Shown: positions 22,485-33,212 of the stretch, piece by piece | Numbering within the stretch: the first letter of the stretch is position 1 | How the letters are laid out: the number at the start of each line of letters is the position of its first letter | Source of the DNA: Bettongia penicillata ogilbyi | Taxonomy: Eukaryota > Chordata > Mammalia > Diprotodontia > Potoroidae | NCBI GenBank assembly: GCA_023548195.1 | Contig: JAJHZJ010000043.1 | Coordinates: 1,554,391-1,618,390, forward strand | Length of the DNA: 64,000 bases | Reading direction: 5' to 3' | Notes under the pieces: generated by a model | What the model saw: the letters and a program-made list of their open reading frames with translations, nothing else | The model's database searches: none | Told to the model about the DNA's origin: nothing | Made by a program: the position numbers and the translations under genes

Positions 22485-22725
22485 TGGGAAGAGGCCTTTA
22501 TTGAGCATCTACCATGAACGAGCCATTGTGCTGAGCACTTTACAAATATCATCTCATTTGATTTTCTCACAACCATAGGAAGTAGATGTTGTATCCCATT
22601 TTACAACTAAGGAAACTGAAGCAAAAAGACTAGGTGATTTGCCCAGGGCCACACAGCCAGATTCAAACTCAGGTCTTCCTGATTTCAGTTCCAGTGCTCT
22701 ATCCTTTGCACCACCAGCTTCCTCA
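22485..22725 (-). repeat. MIR-family SINE, antisense
   Basis: 'cattttacaactaaggaaac', then 'gatttgcccagggccacaca', then 'caaactcaggtcttcctgat' and 'tgctctatcctttgcaccac' give a nearly full antisense MIR. Confidence 0.85.
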
Positions 22726-22834
22726 AAAACTGGGCATACTTAACTCTGGACTACAGAAGGCTCAGGGCAGACATAGTAGCTTTGCTTATATATTTGAAGA
22801 GGAGGGTTTGGATGTGTTCTAATGGGCCTTTGAG

Positions 22835-23065
22835 GGTGGAGCCAGGAGGGATGCAAAGAGCTAGATTTCAATAGCACATCAGGGAACACATTCTAACGAG
22901 AGCTGTCCAAGAGTGGGGAGTGCTGCCCAGGGAGGTTGTGAATGCCCCTACTCCAGTGGCCTTCAGGAGGAGTATGTGGTAGAGAGAGGCTAACTGCTCA
23001 GGAGATGTGGGTCATGGAGGCCTCTCAAGTTCCTGCCAGCTCTAGGACTCTGCCATTCTTGGACC
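22835..23065 (+). repeat. CR1/L3 LINE 3'-end remnant
   Basis: 'agagctgtccaagagtgggg', 'tgcccagggaggttgtgaat' and a 'cttcaggaggagtatgtggt' segment follow the CR1/L3 3' terminal region in the sense direction. Confidence 0.65.
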
Positions 23066-23277
23066 CATTGCTTCAGATTCCCCCCACTTCCAAGCAGCTC
23101 TTGGGAATAGGGATTTCCTGTATGATTTCTGTTTTGGGGTTTATCCAACAGCAGATTATTGAATTCTGTTGTGTTTGGCTCTTTCTAGAATAGTCTTCTG
23201 TACGGATGTGCTTTTCTATTTTTTAACCAGTACCAGATGGTTTAGATGCCTGCTGCCTCATAATATGTTTGAGGTCT

Positions 23278-23291
23278 AGAAATATTCTTCC
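23278..23291. repeat. Target-site duplication (left) of HAL1 copy 2
   Basis: AGAAATATTCTTCC, exact match to 26111-26124. The last C could also be the first base of the element. Confidence 0.95.
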
Positions 23292-23966
23292 GGGGGTGGA
23301 GCCAAGATGGTGGAGTAGAAAGACTCATGTATGCTAGCTCCGAACCCACAGTCCATATATTTCCTGCAGGAAGAACTCCCCACAAATTCTGGAGCTCTGC
23401 AAGGCATGCAGAAACACAGTAGAAAATATTTCTGTTCCAGAGAGCCCTGGAGAGCCATCCCCAGGGTCCGTTGCGCCCCAGAAAGCTGAGTCCACCCCTG
23501 AGCTGCCCTGGCCGGGAGGCCCCAGAAGAGCAGATCCGAGCAGGCTTCAGGGACAGAACCTCTGGCAGCCGGGAAGGGCCCTCCACCCACAGATGCTCCA
23601 GGTCAGTGAGAGAGACGTCTGGGCTGGCCGAGAGGGGAGTGGGGTGTCTCCGTGACTCGGGTCCCCTCGGGAGGAAGCATGGAGGGAGCGGCAGAGGCAG
23701 TGGCAGAGGCAGCGGGCGGGGACAGCGGCAGCCCGGGAGAACAGGCAGCAGCAGGCAGAAGTTCAGGTCTCTGCATAAACCCCCTGAGGGAACTGAGCCT
23801 GGGAGATGGCCCTGCCCCCACCTGAGCACCAGAACTTAAGCTCACATTGAATAGCAGGCACTCCCGCCATGGAAAGCCCAGTTGAATCTCAGACCCCAAG
23901 CACTAGCTGGGCGGATCTAGGCGGGGGTGGACAGGAATCTCAGAAGTCAAGTAACTGGCTGGGAAA
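23292..23966 (+). promoter_or_regulatory. HAL1 5'UTR with internal promoter features and CpG-rich core
   Basis: Begins with the L1-like start including CAAGATGG (near 23303-23310), the sequence bound by YY1 in other mammalian L1s. A GC- and CpG-rich stretch with GGCAG repeats follows (about 23470-23760), the densest CpG cluster I see in the window. Large ORFs on both strands here reflect composition. This leader is unrelated to that of the HAL1 copy at 1-193 until about 24 bp before ORF1. Confidence 0.75.
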
Positions 23967-25066
23967 ATGCCCAGAAAAGGGAAGAAAAATAAGACTATAG
24001 AAAGCTACTTTGATGGGGTTCAGATGTTCCCACCTTTCAATTCTGATGACGAGGAAGGATTCTTACCATCAGGGAAAGATGTGGAGATCAGGACCTCTGT
24101 ATCCCAGACATCCCAGGGGGATGTCCGGTGGGCTCAGGCCATGGAAGAGCTCAAAAAGGATTTTGAAAAGCAAGTTAGACAGGTGGAGGAAAAACTGGGA
24201 AGAGAAATGAGAGAGATGCAAGAAAAGCATGAAAAACGGGTCAATATCTTGCTAAAGGAGACCCAAAAAAATGCTGAAGAAAATTACACCTTGAAAAATA
24301 GGCTCACTCAATTGGCAAAAGAGGTTCAAAAAGCCAATGAGGAGAAGAATGCTTTCAAAAGCAGAATTAGCCAAATGGAAAAAGAGGTTCAAAAGCTCAC
24401 TGAAGAGAATAGTTCTCTCAAAATTAGAATGGAACAGATGGAGTCTAATGACTTTCTGAGAAACCAAGAAATCACAAAACAAAACCAAAAGAATGAAAAA
24501 ATGGAAGAGAATGTGAAATATCTCATGGGAAAAACAACTGACCTGGAAAATAGATCCAGGAGAGACAATTTAAAAATTATGGGACTACCTGAAAGTCATG
24601 ATCAAAAAAGAGCCTAGAGATCATCTTCCATGAAATTATCAAGGAAAACTGCCCTGATATTCTACAACCAGAGGGCAAAATAAGTATTGAAAGAATCCAT
24701 CGATCACCACCTGAAAGAGATCCAAAAAGAGAAACTCCTAGGAACATTGTGGCCAAATTCCAGAATTCTCAGGTCAAGGAGAAAATATTGCAAGCAGCTA
24801 GAAAGAAACAATTCCAGTATTGTGGAAATACAATCAGGATAACTCAAGATCTAGCAGCTTCTACATTAAGGGATCGAAGGGCGTGGAATAGGATATTCCA
24901 GAAGTCAAAGGAACGAGGACTCAAACCAAGAATCACCTACCCAGCAAAACTGAGTATAATACTTCAGGGGAAAATATGGTCTTTCAATGAAGCAGAGGAC
25001 TTTCAAGAATTCTTGATGAAAAGACCAGAGCTAAAAAGAAAATTTGACTTTCAAACACAAGAATGA
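23967..25066 (+). pseudogene. HAL1/L1 ORF1, near intact with a single frameshift
   Basis: Encodes the L1 RNA-binding protein. The start ATG at 23967 is the first in frame, after the 'ggctgggaaa' leader shared with copy 1. Residues 1-216 (to 24617) comprise a basic N-terminus (RKGKKNKTIESYF), a long heptad-rich coiled coil (roughly residues 60-185) and the start of the RRM (NLKIMGLPESHD). Translation then stops because the A-run at 24604-24609 has six A, whereas copy 1 has seven. After the break the other frame stays open to 25066 and encodes the C-terminal domain (RITYPAKLS, the FNEAEDFQEFLMKRPELK block). Total span fits about 366 codons, usual for the family. Confidence 0.92.
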
Positions 25067-25198
25067 AGAGAAGCATGAAAAAGTAAACAGCAAAGAGAAG
25101 TCATAAGGGACTTACCAGAAGTGAACTGTTTACATTCCTACATGGAAAGACAATACTTGTAACTCTTAAAATTTTTCAGTATCTGGGTAGTTGGTGGG

Positions 25199-25270
25199 AC
25201 CACACACACACACACACACACACATACACATGTGCACATACACACACATACACACATGCATGCACACACA
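25199..25270 (+). repeat. (CA)n tract in the HAL1 3' region
   Basis: Interrupted AC/CA/TACACA tract at the same position relative to ORF1 as the tract at 1312-1352. Confidence 0.9.
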
Positions 25271-26110
25271 GAGACAGAGAGCACAGAGTGAATTGAATAG
25301 GATGGGACCATATCTTAAAAGAAATTAAGGTAAATGGAGAGAGAGAAATGTAGTGGGAGGAAAGAGGGTGAAATGGAATGGGGTAAATTATATCTCATTC
25401 AAGAGGCAAGCAGGAGACTTTTTAGTGGAGGCAAAAAGAGGAGAGCTGAGAAAAAAAACAAGAAATTTACCCTCATCACATTCGACTAAAGGAAGGAATA
25501 AAATGCACACTCATTTTGGTATGAAAACCTATCTTACAATACAGGAAAGTGGGGGAGAAGGAGATAAGCAAGGGGGGGGATGATGGTAGGGAGGGCAATG
25601 GGAGGAGGGAGCAATTTGAAGTCAACACTCTTGGGGAGGGACAGGATCAAAAGACAGAATAGAAACAATGGGGGGCAGGATATGACGGAGGGAAATACAG
25701 TTAGTCTTACACAACACGACTATTATCGAAGTCATTTGCAAAACTACACAGATATGGCCTATATTGAATTGCCTGCCTTCCCAAAGGGAATGGGTGGGGA
25801 GGGAGGGATGGGGAGAATTTGGAACTCAAAGTTTTAGGAACAACTGGTTAGTACTGTTGTTGCTACTAGGAAATAAGAAATACAGGTAATGGGGAATAGA
25901 AAGTCATCTGGCCCTACAGGGCAAAAAAGAAGATGGGGACAAAAGAAGGGAGGGAGGATAGAAGAGAGGGCAGATTGGTGATAGGGAAAATTAGATTGCT
26001 CGGTGTATTGGGGTGGGGGAGGGGATAAAAGGGGAGAAAATTGGGAACCCAAAATTTTGTGAAAATGAATGTAAAAAGTTAAATAAATAAATTAAAATTT
26101 TTTTAAAAAA

Positions 26111-26124
26111 AGAAATATTCTTCC
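26111..26124. repeat. Target-site duplication (right) of HAL1 copy 2
   Basis: Second copy of AGAAATATTCTTCC directly after the A-rich tail. Confidence 0.95.
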
Positions 26125-26575
26125 CTTTTCATTCTCATCCTCTACCCTCCTTTCATTATTCCTCTTCCAATTCTAGGTCTCTTTTCCTCTAAGTAACTTG
26201 CGTTCTTCTTTTATCTATTTCTGTAAAGTATTCCTTGGAGCCCTGGTGGGACCAGGACTGCCTGTTTGTTTGCCTTCACTTACACCATGTGATGGACCCA
26301 ACTCCCTTTTGGAACTCAAGTACACTTGACCATGCATTTTATACCATTTCTTATGCATGTCTAATTAGTAGTTCAATATTGTTGTCAATACACTCCCTAT
26401 GAGTCTCCAAGGGCCTCAGAGTTCTATGTAGATCTTGTGAAGTCATTGTGCTCAGTGATCCATCACTCCACTCCATTCCTTGAAGAAATCTGGTGTTAAA
26501 TAGATGGAAGGAGGGAAGGGGTAATTGTGTCAGAGGCTTGCTGGGGAATGGAATTCAGGCTGTTCTGTTCTTCTT
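26125..26575. other. Unassigned sequence
   Basis: No gene or known repeat seen in this stretch, which flanks the HAL1 insertion. Confidence 0.4.
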
Positions 26576-26705
26576 CAACCAGTTTGTCAGTCAACAATCA
26601 ATTATAAAATACTGACTATGAAGCAGGCATTGTGATAAATGCTGAGGATCCAAATGTTACCCTACATTCTGCTCTCACACTCTCATAGCAAGGACAGCTA
26701 CACTT
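26575..26705 (-). repeat. L2 LINE 3' end, antisense
   Basis: 'gtcagtcaacaatcaattat', 'gaagcaggcattgtgataaa' and 'tgctgaggatccaaatgtta' give the antisense L2 order, strongly diverged. Confidence 0.55.
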
Positions 26706-27545
26706 CTTTGTCAGGGGCCTAGGGGTATCTCTGATGGAGTTGGGATATATTTCTCTAATGCCATTAACTCAAGCCACCATTACAGTGTGCTCTTCCCAGT
26801 GTTAACCACCTGTTATTAGTACCACAAATTTACTTAATCACTTAATATTAATTAGATTTCTATTATATTTTAATCAACAGAAGTCCAACTTCACTTCCAC
26901 CCACCTCTCCCAAGTCCATTGAAAAAGCAAGAAAAATAAAACCCTTGTTGCAAATATGTATAGATGAGCAAAACTTTGTGTTGATGAGAATTCCTAAGTC
27001 TTCCAGAAAAGCTTACATTTAAAAAAGTGTTGTTATTGGATAAATTGCTTTCCAGCTTCTGCTAACTTCATTCTGCATTAGGTCATTGAAATCCACCCAG
27101 GTTTCTCTGAAACTATCTGCTTCATAATTGACTATAGCACAATTGCTTTCCATCACATTCATATGTTACAACTCATTCATCCTTTCCCCAATAGATGAGT
27201 ACTCCCTTGGATTCTAGCATTTTGCTATTATGAAAAGAGATTCTGTGCATATTTTTGTACATATGGGTCCTTTTCCTCTTTCTTTGCTATTATTGGGATA
27301 TAGGCCTAGTAGTGGCATTACTGGGTCAAATTCTATGAACAGCTTTTTATGCCTAAGTTTAAGTCATTTTCCAAAATGGATGGGCTGGTTCACAGCTCTA
27401 CTAAAAGGGCATTAATATAGTTGTTTACCCAAACCCCCTCCAACATCTATCATTTTCTATTTTGGTCAACTTTGCCCATCTAATGGGTATGAAGTGGAAA
27501 GACAGAGTTGCTTTACTTTTCATTGCTCTATGTTGGAGGGGAGAA

Positions 27546-27721
27546 CCTGCATCCTCAAAGTCACATGTAACACTCTAGGTCCTCAGTTGCAGCCCTTTAA
27601 CTGAATTTAAACTTCACAGAACAAATCCTCTTAATAAAAAGGATTTGTTTTGTAAAATTTGAACTCAGTTAAAAGGCTGCATCCATGGATTTAGAAGGCA
27701 ACGTGGCCTTGAGGTCACAGG
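27546..27721. mobile_element. Palindromic non-autonomous DNA transposon (hAT/Charlie-like MITE)
   Basis: Two long inverted arms, 27546-27632 and 27637-27721, pair over about 85 bp; for example cagaacaaatcctctt pairs with the arm containing ggatttgttttgtaaa. The centre is near 27634. The outer ends (gagaacctgc.. and ..gaggtcacagg) resemble the ends of palindromic marsupial Charlie-type elements as I remember them. It interrupts L1 ORF2, which continues with 'attattagtgatttagagtt'. The right terminus seems shortened, and no clean 8-bp duplication is seen. Confidence 0.75.
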
Positions 27722-28377
27722 AAATTATTAGTGATTTAGAGTTTCTTTTTTATATAGCTGTTGATTGGTTGGATTTCTTCTAAAAACTGCCTGTTCAAAT
27801 CCTTTGATCATTTACCAACTTAGAAATAGCCCTTACTCTTAAAAAAGTTGGATTAGCTCCCTAAATATTTTCAAAGTGAGGCCTTTAACAAATTAACTTA
27901 ATGAAATGATCAACCCACCCCATTTGCTCATTTCTCTTTTAATTTTAGCTGCAATGGTTTTGCTTGTGCAAAAAAAAGAATTAAGAAAAAAAGCCTTTTT
28001 AGTTTTATGTGATCAAAGTTGTTCATTTTCTCTTCTGTGATCACCTTTATCACTTATTTGGTGATGAATTATTCCTCTGTTTCTCAATATTACAAAAAAT
28101 TTTCTTCTTTGCTCCTCTAATTTTTTTTTTATGATATCTCCTATTATATTTCAATCATTTACTCATTTCTATCTTTCTGGTATACAATGTGAAATGTTGG
28201 CCTATCCCTATTTTCTACCAGGCTGCTTTTCTGTTTTCCTAATAGTTTTGGTTGACTTGTAAATTTTTAACCCAATAGCTGGGATCTTTGGGTTTATCAA
28301 ATACCTAGGTTATTTGCTTCTGTATATTATATTCCTAACTGGTTCAGCTGATCAACTTTTGAAAATCTATTTGTTTT

Positions 28378-28475
28378 TATTGTTCAACTATTTCAGGCAT
28401 GTCTAATTCTTTGTGTGACCACATTTGGGGTTTTCTTGGTAAAAAAACTGGAATGGTTTGCCATTTGATGATTAT
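28378..28475 (-). repeat. SINE tail remnant with RTE-like 3' end, antisense
   Basis: 'tgtgtgaccacatttggggt' and 'tttcttggtaaaaaaactgg', then 'aatggtttgccatttgatga', mirror the tail of the SINE at 31209-31464. It lies inside L1 ORF2. Confidence 0.65.
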
Positions 28476-28894
28476 TGCATTGTGGTATATTTGAGATCTG
28501 ATACTTCTAGGCTCATTTCCTTTCCACTTTTTTCATTATTTCCTTTGGTATTCTTGATCTTTGTTATTTCCAGATGAGCTTTGCTATTATTTTTCCCCCT
28601 AATTCTATAAAGTCAACTTTTGGTGGTTTGGCATGGAATTGAATAAGTAGTTTAAGTAGGCAGTATTGTCATTTTTATTATACTGGTATTATACCATAAG
28701 AAACTAATATATCTCCAATTATATGGCTCTGATTTTATTGTGTAAAATGTTTTGCAGTTGTAATCATATAGTTGTATTCATATAATTCATATTCATATAG
28801 TTCATATCCTATATTTGTATTGATAGGTAGACTCCCAAGTGTTTTATCCCTTTGGTAGCCATTAAAAATTGAATTTGTCTTTCTAACTTTTTCT

Positions 28895-28905
28895 ATTGGA
28901 TCTTG
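28895..28905. repeat. Target-site duplication (left) of SINE
   Basis: ATTGGATCTTG, identical to 29226-29236. Confidence 0.9.
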
Positions 28906-29225
28906 TTGCAGAGGCAGCTAGGTGGTGCAATGGATAGAGCACCCATGCAGGAGTTAGGAGGACCTGAGTTCAAATCTCACCTCAGACACTTGACACTCAC
29001 TAGCTGTGTGACCTTGGGCAAGTCATTTAACCCCAATTGCCTCATCCTGGATCATCTCCAGTTATCCTGATGAGTACCTGCTCACTGGATTCAGATGACT
29101 CTGGAGGAGAAGTGAGGCTGGTGACCTGCACAGCCTTCCCTCACTCATAACAAAGTCAAGTGTAAGTTATGTCATTATTTGTCTGATCGCATGGTCTTCT
29201 TTGGCAACAAAGGAAGAATACACAC
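28906..29225 (+). mobile_element. Full tRNA-derived marsupial SINE
   Basis: About 320 bp, flanked by an 11-bp perfect duplication. The head 'ggcagctaggtggtgcaatg' plus 'gagttcaaatctcacctcag' gives tRNA-like A and B boxes for RNA polymerase III. Then come a MIR-like core ('gtgtgaccttgggcaagtca') and the marsupial-type tail ending in 'ggtcttctttggcaacaaag'. Inserted in the old L1 ORF2. Confidence 0.93.
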
Positions 29226-29236
29226 ATTGGATCTTG
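29226..29236. repeat. Target-site duplication (right) of SINE
   Basis: Second copy of ATTGGATCTTG. L1 sequence resumes after it. Confidence 0.9.
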
Positions 29237-31200
29237 ATGGTAATATACATAAAGATGATAATATATGGATTTATTTTAAATCCTGCAACCTTGGTGAAGT
29301 TGTTAATTGTTTCAAATAGTTTTCCAGTTGACTCTGTTCCCTCTTTGTCTATGTTTATTTCTTATCACTATAGCTAGAATTACAAGCATTACATTGAATA
29401 ACAATGTTGGCAATGGACATTCTTGCCTTAATCTTGATCTAATTAGAAATACTTCTAGTTATCCCCATTACAGACAATGTTGTCTCTTGATTTTGAATAA
29501 ATACTACTTATCACATTAAGGAAAGATCCATTTATTACTGTACATTCTAGTGTTTTAAATAGTAATGGGTGTTGGATCATGTCAGAAAACTTTTTATGCC
29601 TTTGTTGACATCCATATAATTTTGTTTTTGATATTAATATGGTGAATTATGCTTACAGTTCTCATGATATTAAACCAGCCTTGCACTCCTGGTATGACAG
29701 TGAGCTAACTGCTCATTCTGCATAGTGCTTTATGTTTCTGTTGTCTTCTTGCTAATATTTATTTGAATTTTTTGTATTTGTATTCATTAAGGATTAAAGG
29801 ATTTATTAAGAACAACATTAAGATATTATTTTCTTTCAGTTTTGACTCTCTTTGGTTTAGATTGTGTATTGACCATATTTATAACACAGAATTAATTCGG
29901 TAGGACTTCTTTTTTCCTATTTTTAAAGCAGTTCATGTTATATTAGGATTAATGGACCAATATATATTTAATGGAATTTATTTGTAAATCTATCTCATCT
30001 TGGAGACTCCCCATGCTCCTTTGACAATTTACTTACAGCTCATCCAACTTTTTCCCCCACTGAGATTATGCTACTTAATTCTTCTATTTTTATTCTGTTA
30101 ATCTAGGAATTTTATATTTCTTTTGTAAATATCCAAACATTTTAGACTTCCATTGGCACATAGTTTGGCAAAATAATATCTACGTTTTACATTTCATCTT
30201 TCTTTGTAGATAATTCAACTTTTTCATTTTTGCTATTGGTACTTGAGCTCTTATTTTTCTTTTTTAAAAAATCCAGTTAGCCAATTCATTGTTTTTTAAA
30301 CCAATTCTTAGTATTACTTATTATTTCAATGTGTTTTTCTTTCAATTTTGTTATTTTTCTTTCATCTTGATTTATTTTTGTTGTTCAATCACAGCATTTT
30401 TACCCTTTAGCATTCTAGTCCTTTTGTTTTTGTAAGCTGCACACCCAATTTGTTGATTTGATCTTTCTTTTATTGATGGAATTGTTTAGGGATAGATAAT
30501 TTCCCCTAAGGATTGTTTTGATTGCATCTCTAAAATTGGGTCTCGTCATTATCTTTAATGAAATTATTTTCCCCTATGATTTGCTATTTGGTTCACCTAT
30601 TCTGTATGTGTAGTTATTTAGTCTCTACTTGATTTAATCTTTTCTTTAGTTCCAATTAATTAAATAAACTTTTATTGAATTGTATTCTATAAAAGATATC
30701 TTTAGTATTTCTTTTTCTACATTTGTTTGTCCTATTTTTATGCCGTAATTCATCGGTTTTTAAAGTTGTTATGCACAGCTGAAAAATAAGTATACTTATT
30801 TCTATTCTCATTCAATAATCTCCAGATGTCTTTCATATTTAACTTTTCTAAAATTCCATCCAAATACTAAGTTTTTTGTTTCCTTTTAAAGCTAGATTTA
30901 CTGATTTCTGAAAAGTATAAATTGAGGTCTTATACTATTATAGTTTTACTACATATTCCTCCCTGCACCTCATTTAACTTAGACTTTAAATGTTTAGATA
31001 TTATGACATTTGGTTCATATATGGTTATTGTTGATATTAATTCATTATCTATAGTAACCTTCAGGAAAAAATGTACTTTGCCCATTTGTCTCTTTTAAAT
31101 TAAGTCTTTTTGCTATTGCTTTCTTTGACATCATAATTGTAGGCTACTCTTGCATTGTTTTTCTTACTTAATTTAATGTGTAATACATTTTTCTCATCTC

Positions 31201-31208
31201 CTTATTTT
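31201..31208. repeat. Target-site duplication (left) of SINE
   Basis: CTTATTTT, identical to 31465-31472. Short but exactly placed. Confidence 0.75.
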
Positions 31209-31464
31209 TTATGGGACACCTGGATGATAGAACGGGATAGATCTCTGAGCTAGAGTCAGGAGCGTTCATTTTGTTTGTGAGTTCAAATCCAGCCCCAGAC
31301 TCTTTCTAGCTATGTGACCCTGGGCAAGGCACTTAACCCTGTTTGCTTTAGCTGCTCCTTTGTAAGATGAACTGGAGAAGGAAATGGCAAACCATTCCAA
31401 TATCTTTGTCAAGAAAACCCCAAATGGAGTCATGAAGAATCTAAAATGACTCAACAATAACAAT
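31209..31464 (+). mobile_element. tRNA-derived SINE with RTE/BovB-like tail
   Basis: Diverged tRNA-like head, then 'gagttcaaatccagccccag' (B box region) and the core 'gtgaccctgggcaaggcact'. The tail 'aaaccccaaatggagtcatg' and 'actcaacaataacaat' resembles the 3' end of RTE/BovB LINEs and not L1, suggesting RTE machinery mobilised it. It sits in the L1 endonuclease domain with an 8-bp duplication. Confidence 0.88.
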
Positions 31465-31472
31465 CTTATTTT
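31465..31472. repeat. Target-site duplication (right) of SINE
   Basis: Second copy of CTTATTTT. L1 endonuclease sequence continues. Confidence 0.75.
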
Positions 31473-31615
31473 GACTTTATGCAAATCTTTGTATTTCTTG
31501 TAGGCTTCTTGTAAATAACATATTGTTGGATCCTGATTTCTAATCCAGTCTTCCATCTTATTGTTTAGTTCATTCCATTGACATTTACGGTCATTATTGT
31601 TAATCTGGTTTTTTT

Positions 31616-31627
31616 CCATTCTCTATC
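31616..31627. repeat. Target-site duplication (left) of the inner L1 of nest B
   Basis: CCATTCTCTATC aligns with CCATCCTCTACT at 35226-35237. It lies immediately before the T-run that is the complement of the inner L1 poly(A). Confidence 0.7.
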
Positions 31628-32179
31628 TTTTTTTTTTTAGGGCTACTAGGCTTTTTAATTTAAAGTTTTGAGTTCCTAATTGCATTCCTTCCTTTGTTTC
31701 CCCCCTCCTTACTCTCTGAGTAATAAGATATATCTTATACATGTGTGGTTATGTAAAACATTTCTATGTTAGTCATTTTATACAAGAAAAATAGAATTAA
31801 AGAAAAAAGAAAGTGAAAAATACCATGCTTCAGTCTATATTTAATCAATATCAATCAGTTCTTTGTCTGGAGGTGGATAGTAGGCTTCATCATTAGTTCT
31901 TTGGGATTGTCCTGGATCATTGTATTGCTGAGAATAACTAAGTCATTCGTAGTTCTTCATCAAACAATATTGATGTCATTGTGTACAATCTTCTTCTGGT
32001 TCTGTTCACTTCACCATGCATCAGTTCATGTAAGCTTTACCAGGTTTTTCTGAAATCATCCTGCTTTTCATTTCTTGCATCACAATAATGTTCCATTACA
32101 AGTATTTACCATATCTCATTTAGTCATTCCCCAACTGATGAGTATCTCCTCAATTTCTAATTCTTTTCCCCATAACAAA

Positions 32180-32868
32180 GGATGGATTAGGGACAAGTTA
32201 CATTATAGTAAATGACCATAGTAATTTCCTATATCAGAAACTCAAAGATCCAAGTTTCTCAAATAAAAACATCAGTATTTTACAAAAACTAATGGAAAAA
32301 CTGGAAAAACTGTGTAGCAGAAATTAAGACTAATATCTCACTCTGTATGCCAAGATAAGGTGAAAATGGGTACATGATTTACACATAAAAGGTGATGTCA
32401 TGAGCAATCAAGAGAGGCTGGAATAATTTATCTGTTAGATTTATGAATAAAGGAAAAATTTAGGACCAAAGAAAATACAAAGAGCATTTCAAAATGTAAA
32501 ATAGATAATTTTATTTATATAACATTAAAAAACTTTCCACAAACAAAACCAATGCAACCGAAATTATAAGGAAAGCAGAAAACTGGTAAGGGGTATTTGC
32601 AACAAGTATCTCTCCTAAAGGCCTCATTTCTCAAATATATAGAGAAATGAGTCAAATTTACAAGAATACAAGTCATTTGCCAATTTTTAAATGGTCAAAG
32701 GATATGAACAGGTAGTTTTCAGACAAAGAAATCAAAGCTATCTATAGTCATGTGAAAAAAATGTGCTTAACCACTATTGATCAGAAAAATTAAAGCAACT
32801 CAGAGGGAGGTATCACCTCACTATCAGAGTGACTAAAATTACAAAAATAATGTTAGATATTAGATGTT
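32180..32868 (+). mobile_element. L1 ORF2 segment in inverted orientation within the inner L1
   Basis: Plus-strand L1 ORF2 sequence ('caatgcaaccgaaattataa', 'gcctcatttctcaaatatat', 'ggtcaaaggatatgaacagg') between two minus-strand L1 parts. It has no 3'UTR or poly(A) of its own, so it is not an independent insertion. An inversion during or after insertion explains it better. ORF2 regions on both sides of it are missing. Confidence 0.8.
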
Positions 32869-33212
32869 CTTTAAAGGTTTGGTAGAATTTATTTGTGAAT
32901 CCATCTGGTCTCAGGGATTCTAAGGAAGTTTATTAATGGCTTCTTCAATTTCCTTTTCTAACATGGGATCACTTATTTTATTTCTTCTGATTAATCTGTT
33001 TAATTTATTTTTTGTAGATATTCATACATTTCATTTAGATCGTCAAGTTTATTGGCACACAATTGGGCAAAATAGCTCCTAACAGTTGTCTTAATTTCCT
33101 CTTCATTGATGATGAATTCACCCCTTTCAGTTTTGATACTAGTAATTTGGTTTTCTTCCTTCCTTTTTTAATCAAATTAACTAGTAGTTTATCTGTTTTA
33201 TTGTTTTTTTTT

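Larger units (their letters stand above)
23292..26110 (+). mobile_element. Complete HAL1-type (ORF1-only) LINE-1, copy 2
   Basis: A 2.8-kb element with a typical L1 5' start (gggggtggagccaagatgg), a GC-rich 5'UTR to 23966, ORF1 (23967-25066, one frame break), a (CA)n tract, a purine-rich 3' region and an A-rich tail ending at 26110. It is bounded by a perfect 14-bp target duplication. There is no ORF2 anywhere in it, so it must have been mobilised in trans by L1 ORF2p. ORF1 through tail is collinear with the element at 1-2219. It is the best preserved retroelement of the window. Confidence 0.93.
26870..31627 (-). mobile_element. Old full-span L1 of nest B, left part: 3'UTR and ORF2
   Basis: Minus-strand L1 running from a 3' end near 26870 through the ORF2 C-terminus (about 27030-27330), RT region and endonuclease domain. 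The ORF2 N-terminus is reached at 31470-31619, whose reading frame shows WIRNQDPTICYLQEAYKKYK, the start of the L1 endonuclease. It carries a palindromic DNA element, three SINE insertions, and at 31628 the tail of a younger L1. The same element resumes at 35226. It is more diverged than the inner L1s. Confidence 0.8.

Noticed and set aside
23242..23829. A 195-codon ORF on the minus strand, plus overlapping plus-strand frames
   Set aside because: Lies in the GC-rich 5'UTR of the HAL1 element, where stop codons are rare in all frames.
28906..29225. Functional tRNA gene at the SINE head
   Set aside because: The tRNA-like part keeps box A/B features but cannot fold as a proper tRNA and is followed by a SINE body and tail.
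32180..32868. Independent plus-strand L1 insertion
   Set aside because: It has no 3'UTR, poly(A) or target duplication, so an inversion is preferred.
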